The translations under genes and the position numbers were made by a program. The notes under the pieces are model-generated. The model worked only from the letters and a program-made list of their open reading frames with translations, was not told the DNA's origin and made no database searches. A DNA stretch of 49,070 nucleotides from Bacteroidales bacterium UBA5621 (GTDB lineage: Bacteria > Bacteroidota > Bacteroidia > Bacteroidales > VadinHA17), in assembly GCA_002424525.1 (NCBI GenBank), contig DIKJ01000198.1:5252-54321 (forward strand), read 5' to 3'. This document shows, piece by piece, positions 24,889 to 31,985 of this stretch (position 1 is the first letter of the stretch; each line of letters opens with the position of its first letter).

Positions 24889-26448
24889 ATGACTTCTCCA
24901 TTTCTTAGGACTTTTCGCATTGTCTTTTCAGCGATCGTTCTGGTTTGTTTCTTAATAATATTTATCGATCTCAGATATAAGATTCCTTCTGAGTACATAA
25001 ATGTTCTCATCTATCTTCAGTTTGTCCCTTCTGTTCTGAAATTCTATGATCTCAGGGTTATGGCAGCAGGTGGCTTTGTTATTGTCCTTCTGTTAACTCT
25101 GCTTACCGGACGTACATACTGTTCATTTCTTTGCCCGCTGGGCATAGGGCAGGATCTTTTCAGCAGGATAGGAGGACGTTTAAGGAAGAAATTCAGGAGA
25201 TTCGGATATAAACGGCCTCATACAATAATAAGGTATTCTTTGCTTGCTGTCACCCTGGTGGTTACGCTTGTCTGGGGTGTATACCTCCTGACATTGCTCG
25301 ATCCATACAGCATATTTGGCAGGTTCACGACCTATTTTGCCAGACCGGTTGTGATCCTGATCAATAATTTTCTGGCTAACATTCTCGGTAAGTTTGATAA
25401 CTATTCTCTTCATCATATCAATGTAAAGGGATATCAACTGCTTTCATATTCCATACCAGCAGCATTTTTTATTCTTGTAGGGACACTCTCCCTGATGAAA
25501 GGCAGACTCTATTGCAATATGGTATGTCCTGTCGGAACCCTGCTCGGACTCCTTTCAAAAATTTCGGTTCTCAGGGTAAGGTTTGAGGATAACAAATGCA
25601 CCAGATGCGGAAGATGCGCCATAGTATGTAAATCATCATGCATAGATTTTCTCAGGCTGGATATAGACAACAGCCGGTGCGTTGAATGTTTTAACTGTAT
25701 CAGAGCCTGTCCCGACGAAGCTCTTTCGTTTGGAGTGGTGAGAATTGGCAGGAAGGAGCACAAGACGGATGAGTCCAAAAGAAAACTGATAGCAGGAGCG
25801 CTTCTTGGCATTGCCGGCATAGGCAGTCTCGCGAAGGCTCAGAACAATAGCGTTCCGACACCAAAGAAAGGAACGACGGTCAGGGAGGAGAAAACATATC
25901 CTGTTGCCCCTCCGGGAGCCGGTTCAATTGAAGAGTTCAATAAGCTTTGCACTGCATGCTCGCTGTGCATCAGCGTATGTCCCAACCAGGTCCTCCAGCC
26001 TGCGCTGCAGGAATACGGACTTGTGAATATGATGCAGCCAGTGATGAATTTTCATAAAAGCTTTTGTACATTCAACTGTACAAGATGCACTGAAATTTGT
26101 CCCACATACGCACTCAAGCCACTTGAGCTTGATGCCAAGAAACTGACACAGATCGGGAGAGTCATTTTTATCAAGGATAACTGCATTGTAAAGACTGACA
26201 AGACCGCATGCGGAGCCTGCTCCGAAGCGTGTCCCACAAAAGCCGTATATATGGTCCCTTATGAGGGGAACCTGGTCATTCCGGAGACAAATGAAAGTAT
26301 ATGCATTGGCTGCGGGCATTGCGAATATGCTTGCCCCACAACACCATACAAAGCTATATATGTCGATGGCAATGCGGTACATGTTGCAGCCGAAAGGCCT
26401 GAGATAAGGGAAGCCGAGATCAGTGCACCGGAAGAGTTCCCGTTTTAA
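24889..26448 (+). CDS. Membrane polyferredoxin: NapH-like domain fused to NapG-like domain
   Basis: 519 residues. Transmembrane segments at about 10-27, 57-74, 112-137 and 187-203; two Cys-x3-Cys-Pro motifs (Cys78/Cys82 and Cys209/Cys213) typical of NapH/NosR/CcoG; two [4Fe-4S] sets (Cys237-240-243-247 and Cys264-267-270-274). A further hydrophobic segment (about 299-316, IAGALLGIAGIGSLAKAQ) leads to a soluble half with four more clusters: Cys354-357-360-364, Cys393-397-400-404, Cys432-441-444-448 (long first spacing, as in NapG/MauM) and Cys472-475-478-482. Topology suggests the first pair is cytosolic and the last four periplasmic, so it could carry electrons across the membrane, probably for the Tat-exported DUF362 protein 6 nt upstream. 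The redox partners are inferred. Confidence 0.88.
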   Translation: MTSPFLRTFRIVFSAIVLVCFLIIFIDLRYKIPSEYINVLIYLQFVPSVLKFYDLRVMAAGGFVIVLLLTLLTGRTYCSFLCPLGIGQDLFSRIGGRLRKKFRRFGYKRPHTIIRYSLLAVTLVVTLVWGVYLLTLLDPYSIFGRFTTYFARPVVILINNFLANILGKFDNYSLHHINVKGYQLLSYSIPAAFFILVGTLSLMKGRLYCNMVCPVGTLLGLLSKISVLRVRFEDNKCTRCGRCAIVCKSSCIDFLRLDIDNSRCVECFNCIRACPDEALSFGVVRIGRKEHKTDESKRKLIAGALLGIAGIGSLAKAQNNSVPTPKKGTTVREEKTYPVAPPGAGSIEEFNKLCTACSLCISVCPNQVLQPALQEYGLVNMMQPVMNFHKSFCTFNCTRCTEICPTYALKPLELDAKKLTQIGRVIFIKDNCIVKTDKTACGACSEACPTKAVYMVPYEGNLVIPETNESICIGCGHCEYACPTTPYKAIYVDGNAVHVAAERPEIREAEISAPEEFPF

Positions 26449-26452
26449 TAAA

Positions 26453-26466
26453 CTGGCAATTGCCAG
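26453..26466. repeat. Perfect 14-bp palindrome CTGGCAATTGCCAG
   Basis: Five nt after the stop of the polyferredoxin gene and 88 nt before mce. It has no loop and no T-tract, so it is a poor terminator; it could be an operator for the mce-cit genes or chance. Confidence 0.35.
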
Positions 26467-26554
26467 CAGACAGATTTTACTCACCGGCCGGTCGTTGGCA
26501 TAGTTATTTTCGCAAATTTTTCCTATATTAATCCCTGAATTCATACCCATTGAT

Positions 26555-26986
26555 ATGAAACCAACGCACATTGAACATATCGGCATAGCTGTCAGCAACC
26601 TCCAGGAAACAATAAAGTTCTACGAGAATGTACTCGGGCTCAAATGCTATAACATTGAGGAAGTAGCTGACCAGAAGGTGAGGACCGCCTTTTTTATGGT
26701 CGGGCAGACTAAAATCGAATTGCTTGAATCGACTGATTCTGAAGGACCAATAAGCAGGTTTATTGAAAAAAGAGGCGAGGGGATCCACCACATTGCATTT
26801 GCGGTCAGGAATATCGGGGAACAACTGGAAAAAGCTGAAAAGAACGGGGTGAAACTTATCGATTCCAGCCCAAGAAGAGGGGCTGAAGGGCTCGATATAG
26901 CATTCCTTCATCCCAAATCGACTTCTGGTGTTCTGATCGAACTTTGTGAAGACAGGAGAGAACACCCGGCGCCCGATATTCCCTGA
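26555..26986 (+). CDS. mce: Methylmalonyl-CoA epimerase
   Basis: 143 residues, normal length. Interconverts (R)- and (S)-methylmalonyl-CoA in the succinate-propionate pathway. It is a vicinal-oxygen-chelate fold protein: first half IEHIGIAVSNLQETIKFYENVLG, second half GIHHIAFAVRNIGEQLEKAEKNGVKLID. Probable metal ligands are His8, Glu55 (IELLE), His79 (GIHHIAF) and Glu129 (VLIELCE). In Bacteroidetes this gene is often beside the methylmalonyl-CoA decarboxylase; here it precedes citrate lyase genes by 78 nt on the same strand, linking propionate/succinate and citrate metabolism. Confidence 0.93.
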   Translation: MKPTHIEHIGIAVSNLQETIKFYENVLGLKCYNIEEVADQKVRTAFFMVGQTKIELLESTDSEGPISRFIEKRGEGIHHIAFAVRNIGEQLEKAEKNGVKLIDSSPRRGAEGLDIAFLHPKSTSGVLIELCEDRREHPAPDIP

Positions 26987-27064
26987 AGTTGGGGTGATCA
27001 GGGAAGGGTCGGGCGGGGAAGACCGGCGCAACAACAACGTAAGTCAAATAAAAGTAGCTGTAAA

Positions 27065-28288
27065 ATGAACAGAACTGCAGCAAAAACCGGCAATGCCGGT
27101 CCCGGGATCAGATCAGACTGTGAGATCGTACTGGAAACAGGAAATCAGGTTGGAATAACCATCGATCTGATTTCAAAGGTTAAAACTCTTTACGGCGAAT
27201 CCATTACCGCATTGTGCAAGGAGGTTCTGGGGTTCTACGGTGTAGAAAATGCTCATCTGAAGATTAACGATTCAGGTGCACTTCCATTTGTTATAGCGGC
27301 CCGAATGGAGGCGGCAATTAAACAGATTATGGATACGGACCTTGATTATCTCCCGGAGTTTCTGCCTGAAAACAGCTATAGCACAGCTCCGGGCAGATTC
27401 AGGTTTGCAAGGCTCTATATTCCCGGCAACAACCCGGCCCTGATGATCAATGCCGGCCTGCATTCAGCTGACGGGTTAATCCTCGATCTGGAAGATTCTG
27501 TCGCTCCCTCCAGGAAGGATGAGGCCAGGATCCTGGTCAGGAATGCATTGAGACAAATAAATTTTGGCGGTTCTGAAAGGATGGTCAGGATCAACCAGGG
27601 CGAGAGGGGACTGAAAGACCTCGATTACCTCATCCCGCATAGTGTCAATTTGATACTTATCCCGAAATGTGAGGATCCCGGAAATGTGCGCAATATCGAC
27701 ATAAAAATTTCAGAAATTAAAATGAGATACGGATTGACCAACCCGGTATTTCTGATGCCCATAATCGAAAGCGCTCTGGGAATCGAAAACTCGTACGATA
27801 TTGCGAGAGCTTCTGTAAATATTGCTGCAATAGCAATAGGTCTTGAGGATTACACATCCGATATAGGTGTTTCGAGGACAAACGAAGGAAGGGAATCTTT
27901 ATATGCAAGGACACGGCTGATCAATGCCGCAAAAGCCGCCGGCATACAACCTATTGATTCAGTCTTCTCCGATGTGACCGACATGGAAGCCCTGAAAAAC
28001 TCTGTTTATGAGTCAAGGTCACTTGGATTTGAAGGGATGGGATGCATTCATCCCCGGCAGATAGCGGTTGTCAGGCAGGGGTATTTCCCTTCGCAGGATG
28101 AGCTGGAGAAATCTGTTAAGATTGTGGAAGCTTATGAAGAGGCCCTTAAGAACGGTATGGGAGTAGTGGCACTCGGATCAAAAATGATTGATCCTCCGGT
28201 CGTTGCGCGGGCACAGAAAAGTGTTGATCTGGCCATCAGGCTTGGGCTTCTGCCTGCTGACCGGGTTAGCGGAGAGGGTAGTCGGTAA
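27065..28288 (+). CDS. Citrate lyase acyl-carrier (CitD) and beta subunit (CitE) fusion
   Basis: 407 residues. Residues about 5-95 match CitD, the acyl-carrier (gamma) subunit: AKTGNAGPGIRSDCEIVLE (Ser17 is the likely attachment site of the phosphoribosyl-dephospho-CoA arm), LYGESITALCKEVLGFYGVENAHLKINDSGALPFVIAARMEAA. Residues about 108-395 are CitE, the citryl-ACP lyase subunit: RLYIPGNNPALM, LILDLEDSVAPSRKDEAR, LIPKCEDP, LMPIIESALGIEN, IAIGLEDYTSDIGVSR, GMGCIHPRQIAV. Usually CitD (about 98 aa) and CitE (about 290 aa) are separate; here they are one frame without an internal stop. CitF follows. The last codons (GSR-stop) lie inside a heptanucleotide repeat. Confidence 0.9.
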   Translation: MNRTAAKTGNAGPGIRSDCEIVLETGNQVGITIDLISKVKTLYGESITALCKEVLGFYGVENAHLKINDSGALPFVIAARMEAAIKQIMDTDLDYLPEFLPENSYSTAPGRFRFARLYIPGNNPALMINAGLHSADGLILDLEDSVAPSRKDEARILVRNALRQINFGGSERMVRINQGERGLKDLDYLIPHSVNLILIPKCEDPGNVRNIDIKISEIKMRYGLTNPVFLMPIIESALGIENSYDIARASVNIAAIAIGLEDYTSDIGVSRTNEGRESLYARTRLINAAKAAGIQPIDSVFSDVTDMEALKNSVYESRSLGFEGMGCIHPRQIAVVRQGYFPSQDELEKSVKIVEAYEEALKNGMGVVALGSKMIDPPVVARAQKSVDLAIRLGLLPADRVSGEGSR

Positions 28289-28310
28289 TCAGTGGCCGGT
28301 AATCGGTAAA
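28276..28310 (+). repeat. Degenerate heptanucleotide repeat (CGGTAAT) at the citDE/citF junction
   Basis: Five consecutive 7-nt units: GGGTAGT, CGGTAAT, CAGTGGC, CGGTAAT, CGGTAAA. Units 2 and 4 are identical and unit 5 differs at one base. The first two units encode the C-terminal Gly-Ser-Arg and stop codon of the CitDE protein; the rest fills the 32-nt gap before citF. Same period as the two larger arrays in 31655-31938. Confidence 0.6.
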
Positions 28311-28320
28311 AAATTATAAA

Positions 28321-29877
28321 ATGAAGGGAAAGACTGTAATAAATGCTGCGGGGAGGGAGGTGCCGCTTGAAATAAACGGACAGCCTGCCATCCCTTTTAA
28401 AGGGGTCGGTAAGCACCGGCCCGCAGGTAGAAAACATGGTACGCTTGTCCCAACATGTATTGATTTTCCTTCCGACGGCAACAAAGTGGTGGGCTCTCTT
28501 GAAGAGGCAATAAGGAGATGCGGCCTTAAAAGCGGAATGACAATCTCGACTCACCACCACCTCCGTGACGGTGATCTGGTGAGCAACACTGTATTTGATA
28601 TTGCTGCTGACATTGGATTAAAGGACCTGGTATGGTTCCCCTCTGCCTCCTTTCCGTGCCACGAACTGCTGATAAAATATCTTGAGGATGGTACCATTAA
28701 CAGGATTGAAGGCAGTATGAACGGACCCCTGGGACGCTTCGTCTCTGAAGGAAGAATGAAAGGCACTGCGGTCCTGCGGTCGCATGGGGGACGCGTGCAG
28801 GCCATACAGGACGGGGAGGTTAAAATAGACATAGCGGTACTGGCAGCACCCTCAGCCGATTTTTTCGGAAATGCCAGAGGTACAGGCGGCCCTTCCGCCT
28901 GTGGAGTGCTGGGTTATGCAAAAGCTGATTACATGTACGCCGATAAGGTAATTATTGTTACCGACAACCTTGTTGAGTTTCCCTGCTACCCAATGGAAAT
29001 TGAAGGCAACTACGTTGATTACGTTGTTGTTACTGATAAAATTGGTATCCCCGAAAGGATAGTCTCGGGCACAACACAGATCACAAAAAGTCCTGACAGA
29101 CTTTTAATAGCTGAGTTGACTGCACGGTTCCTTGAGAAATCAGGGATTCTGATGGATGGGGCGGCGATACAGGCCGGGGCAGGAGGTACATCGCTGGCTA
29201 TTGCCGTTTTCCTTCATGATATCCTCAGGGAAAAAGGATGGGAATCAAAATTCGGCTTCGGGGGAAGCACAAAGTATATGGTAAAAATGCTTGAAGAGGG
29301 CCAGATGGGTTACATACTCGACGCACAGGTTTTTGATCTTGAGGCTGTCAGGTCAGTTGAGGAGAACACTCATCATGTACCCTATTCTGTTTATAATGCT
29401 TATAACTACCATTCAAAGGGTAATCTTACAAGCATGATGGATATCATGATCCTGGGAGCGACTGAGGTTGATCTGAACTTCAACGGGAACGTCGTTACAC
29501 ATTCTGATGGGTATCTTCTGCACGGGATAGGCGGCTGGCAGAATTGCCTGCATGCGAGGAACGTGATCCTTCCGATACCCCTGTTCCGCGACCGGATACC
29601 GGTTATCGTTGACGAGGTAACCACCCTTTGCGGTCCGGGTGAGCTTATTGATGTTATCATCACAGAGAGGGGTATCGCCATCAATCCGCTACGGAAGGAT
29701 CTTATCGAAAACGTTAAAGGCAGTGGTTTGCCGATAAGGACAACTCAGGAACTTAAGGATGAGGCTGAGAAAATTTGCGGCAAACCGCAGAAAGCCAGGT
29801 TTGATGAGGAGATTGTGGCTGTGGTAAAATGGGTTGACGGTACTGTAATTGATATTGTCAGAAAAATTAAAGCTTAA
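28321..29877 (+). CDS. citF: Citrate lyase alpha subunit (citrate:acetyl-ACP transferase)
   Basis: 518 residues, the usual CitF length. Transfers the acyl carrier from acetate to citrate so that CitE can cleave citryl-ACP to oxaloacetate and acetyl-ACP. Recognised by VINAAGREVPLEING near the start, HRPAGRKHGTLVPTC, SGMTISTHHHLRDGD, VLRSHGGRVQAIQDGEVKIDIAVLAAPSAD, VDEVTTLCGPGELIDVIITERGIAINP and the C-terminal region. It is 32 nt after the CitDE fusion; a rubredoxin gene follows after 8 nt. The accessory genes citC, citG and citX are not in the window, so the prosthetic group must be made by genes elsewhere if the complex is functional. Confidence 0.94.
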   Translation: MKGKTVINAAGREVPLEINGQPAIPFKGVGKHRPAGRKHGTLVPTCIDFPSDGNKVVGSLEEAIRRCGLKSGMTISTHHHLRDGDLVSNTVFDIAADIGLKDLVWFPSASFPCHELLIKYLEDGTINRIEGSMNGPLGRFVSEGRMKGTAVLRSHGGRVQAIQDGEVKIDIAVLAAPSADFFGNARGTGGPSACGVLGYAKADYMYADKVIIVTDNLVEFPCYPMEIEGNYVDYVVVTDKIGIPERIVSGTTQITKSPDRLLIAELTARFLEKSGILMDGAAIQAGAGGTSLAIAVFLHDILREKGWESKFGFGGSTKYMVKMLEEGQMGYILDAQVFDLEAVRSVEENTHHVPYSVYNAYNYHSKGNLTSMMDIMILGATEVDLNFNGNVVTHSDGYLLHGIGGWQNCLHARNVILPIPLFRDRIPVIVDEVTTLCGPGELIDVIITERGIAINPLRKDLIENVKGSGLPIRTTQELKDEAEKICGKPQKARFDEEIVAVVKWVDGTVIDIVRKIKA

Positions 29878-29885
29878 AACTTAAC

Positions 29886-30047
29886 ATGGAAAGATACCAA
29901 TGCATTGTTTGCGGATATATCTATGATCCGTATGAAGGTGAACCTGAGTCCGATATCGGGCCGGGAACCCCTTTCGCCGAACTTCCCGATGACTATTACT
30001 GTCCGCTGTGCGGCGCCGGGAAAGAAGATTTTGTTGTATTGGAGTAA
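29886..30047 (+). CDS. Rubredoxin
   Basis: 53 residues from the ATG at 29886 to TAA at 30045. A one-electron carrier with a single iron bound by four cysteines: Cys6-x2-Cys9 (QCIVCGYIYDP) and Cys39-x2-Cys42 (YYCPLCGAGKEDF), with the conserved GTPFAELPDDYYCP loop (usually DDWVCP; here Tyr-Tyr replaces Trp-Val). It begins 8 nt after citF, so it probably shares that transcript. Rubredoxins in anaerobes commonly feed electrons to peroxide/superoxide reductases or rubrerythrin; no partner is in the window. Confidence 0.95.
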   Translation: MERYQCIVCGYIYDPYEGEPESDIGPGTPFAELPDDYYCPLCGAGKEDFVVLE

Positions 30048-30078
30048 AAGGGGGTACAGAAAAAAGTCAAATGGATCA

Positions 30079-31539
30079 TCATGCCTCAGGGATATTCCTG
30101 ATAACATCTGTCAGCAGATCCCAGAACATATGAACGGTTTTAATCTCAATTTTCTCTTCCGGCGTATGGGCTCCCCTGATGGTGGGCCCAAAAGAGATCA
30201 TGTCGATGCCGTCGAATTTCTCATAGATCAGACCGCATTCAAGACCGGCATGTATGGCTCTGACCATTGGCTCTTTCCCGAACAGTCTCGTATACGACTC
30301 ACGGGTGATCCTGAGGATCTCCGACCTGAGGCTTGGCTTCCAGCCGGGATAGCCATCAGAATGCGCAACTCCGGCGCCGGCAAGTTTGAGGCATGAAGCA
30401 ACGGTGGCCGCGGCATCGGCTTTTGCTGATGCCAGGGAGCTTCTCTGTGTAGTGACAATCTTAATGGTATTATTATCGCTGAACCTGATAGAAGCCAGGT
30501 TGGTGGATGTCTCTACCAGATCCTCCATTTCCGCCGACCAGGCGATAACACCATGCGGACAGCAGGTAATGGCATCAAGGAGCCTGGTCTGTGCCTGTTT
30601 GTCAAGAGAAAGAGAGGGCCGGGCCACAACTTTGATTGTAATCTTCATTTCCTTCTCAACAACTCCGAATTCGGCGGACATATCGGTCTGGATATTATCG
30701 ACAGTTCTTCTGATCTGATCAGCAAGTGATTCGTCAAACAGAATCTCTGCGAAGGCCTCCCGGGGGATAGCGTTTCGGAGATTGCCGCCGTCGAATCTGC
30801 TGAGTGAAATCTCAAACTGGTTGGATAGGGTTCGCAACAGCCTGTTCATCAGCTTTATTGCATTGGCGTACCCCTTGTGAATTTCGTCCCCCGAATGTCC
30901 CCCGTGCAAGCCGTTTATCGAGATCTCAAATGCGCTGAGTTCCCTGCTTACTTTAACCGGATCATATTTAAGCGTTCCGACTGTGTCCATTCCTCCGGCA
31001 CAGCCGATAAAGAGGATACCTTCATCTTCCGAATCGAGGTTCAGCAGGATCCTGCCGGTAAAAAAGCCGGGATTAAGGTTTGTTGCACCCGTCATGCCAG
31101 TCTCTTCATCAACTGTAAAAAGAGCCTCTATTCTTCCCGCTTTCAGTGTTTTGTCAGCGAGGATCGCCAGCTGTGCGGCAATACCTATGCCGTCGTCTGC
31201 CCCAAGAGTGGTTACCTTAGCCGTTACCCATTCTCCTTCGATAACCGGTTTGATGGGATCTGAAGACCAGTTGTGATGGTAATCAGAGTTTTTTTCTCCA
31301 ACCATATCCATGTGGCTCTGGAGAACGACGGTTTTTCTGTTTTCCATTCCGGGGGAGGCAGGCCTGACAATAAGTATGTTTCCGACACTGTCCTCTTTAG
31401 ATTCAAGGTTGTGCTTTTTCGCAAAACCGAGAAGATATTTCCGGATCTTCTCCTCGTTTTTGCTCAGGCGTGGTATTTTGCAAATCTCTTCAAAAAATCT
31501 CCAGATCGGTGCCGGATTTAGTTCAGCCAGTAAACTCAT
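30079..31539 (-). CDS. pepD: Aminoacyl-histidine dipeptidase (PepD, peptidase family M20)
   Basis: 486 residues, typical for PepD. Cytosolic di-zinc dipeptidase that hydrolyses Xaa-His and other dipeptides. Metal and catalytic residues can be placed: His76 and Asp78 (LQSHMDMVGEK), Asp115 (TLGADDGIG), Glu145/Glu146 (FTVDEETGMTGA), Asp169 (LLNLDSEDEG) and a C-terminal His in IHAGLECGLI. The central lid domain (about 200-390) contains GLHGGHSGDEIHKG. It is convergent with the rubredoxin gene (31 nt) and a -7 box lies upstream at 31567-31574. Confidence 0.95.
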   Translation of the reverse strand: MSLLAELNPAPIWRFFEEICKIPRLSKNEEKIRKYLLGFAKKHNLESKEDSVGNILIVRPASPGMENRKTVVLQSHMDMVGEKNSDYHHNWSSDPIKPVIEGEWVTAKVTTLGADDGIGIAAQLAILADKTLKAGRIEALFTVDEETGMTGATNLNPGFFTGRILLNLDSEDEGILFIGCAGGMDTVGTLKYDPVKVSRELSAFEISINGLHGGHSGDEIHKGYANAIKLMNRLLRTLSNQFEISLSRFDGGNLRNAIPREAFAEILFDESLADQIRRTVDNIQTDMSAEFGVVEKEMKITIKVVARPSLSLDKQAQTRLLDAITCCPHGVIAWSAEMEDLVETSTNLASIRFSDNNTIKIVTTQRSSLASAKADAAATVASCLKLAGAGVAHSDGYPGWKPSLRSEILRITRESYTRLFGKEPMVRAIHAGLECGLIYEKFDGIDMISFGPTIRGAHTPEEKIEIKTVHMFWDLLTDVIRNIPEA

Positions 31540-31566
31540 GCGTGCAGTGTTATTTTAAGTAATGCG

Positions 31567-31574
31567 CAAAAATA
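31567..31574 (-). promoter_or_regulatory. Putative -7 box of the pepD promoter
   Basis: Reads TATTTTTG on the minus strand (exact TAnnTTTG), 28 nt before the pepD ATG. No TTG at the expected -33 distance, so only half of the consensus is met. Confidence 0.4.
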
Positions 31575-31654
31575 GTGTTTTTAATCGGACCAGCGAGGGC
31601 TTACTGCATGGAATATCACCGTCCCGCTGCGTTGCTGGGTGACGCAGTTTCGCA

Positions 31655-31753
31655 AAGAAGGAGGGGGAGAAGGGGAGAAGGGGAGAAGGGGAGAGAAGAG
31701 CGAAGAGCGGAGAGCGGAGAGCGGAGAGAGAAGTGAAGAGTGAAGAGTGAGGG
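31655..31753 (+). repeat. Polypurine tandem array, period 8 changing to period 7
   Basis: Three perfect AGAAGGGG octamers (31668-31691) are followed by heptamers CGAAGAG (31701-31707), CGGAGAG three times (31708-31728) and TGAAGAG twice (31734-31747). The strand is almost purely A and G over about 100 nt. Confidence 0.85.
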
Positions 31754-31833
31754 TTTTTTTATACTTTTGATCTGGAGAAACAAATTATCTTTCTACCTGA
31801 TTCAGTTAATTGACTCAAATTGCCAGGTACGTT

Positions 31834-31938
31834 CAACAAGCAACCAGCAACAAGCAACCAGCAAAAAGCAACCAGCAAAAAGCAACCAGCAACAAGCAAC
31901 CAGCAACCAGCAACCAGCAACAAGCAACAAGCAACCAG
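31834..31938 (+). repeat. 15-unit heptanucleotide tandem array CAA(C/A)(A/C)AG
   Basis: Fifteen contiguous 7-nt units with three variants: CAACAAG (units 1, 3, 9, 13, 14), CAACCAG (units 2, 4, 6, 8, 10, 11, 12, 15) and CAAAAAG (units 5, 7). More degenerate heptads (TAACTCT, TAACTTG, CAACTTA) continue for about 21 nt after it. The array ends 47 nt before the ATG of the dehydrogenase gene. Confidence 0.9.
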
Positions 31939-31985
31939 TAACTCTTAACTTGCAACTTAAATCAATTATTAATGTAATAATATCT

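Larger units (their letters stand above)
31540..31985. other. 446-nt intergenic region between divergent pepD and the isocitrate-dehydrogenase-like gene
   Basis: Contains the pepD -7 box, a polypurine tandem array (31655-31753), a possible -7 box TACTTTTG at 31762-31769 reading toward the dehydrogenase, and a 15-unit heptanucleotide array (31834-31938). No gene: an open frame runs through it in phase with the dehydrogenase, but its translation is Gln/Asn/Ser/Thr repeat caused by the array. Confidence 0.75.

Noticed and set aside
25924..26598. 224-codon minus-strand frame rich in cysteine across the polyferredoxin and mce genes
   Set aside because: Its cysteines arise from reading the antisense of the ferredoxin cysteine codons (TGC/GCA); it spans two genes with good sense-strand matches.
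31834..31938. Tandem array considered as a CRISPR
   Set aside because: Unit is 7 nt with no spacers, and there are no cas genes.
31740..31985. Gln/Asn/Ser/Thr-rich N-terminal extension of the dehydrogenase
   Set aside because: It is the translation of a heptanucleotide repeat; the family N-terminus begins at 31986.
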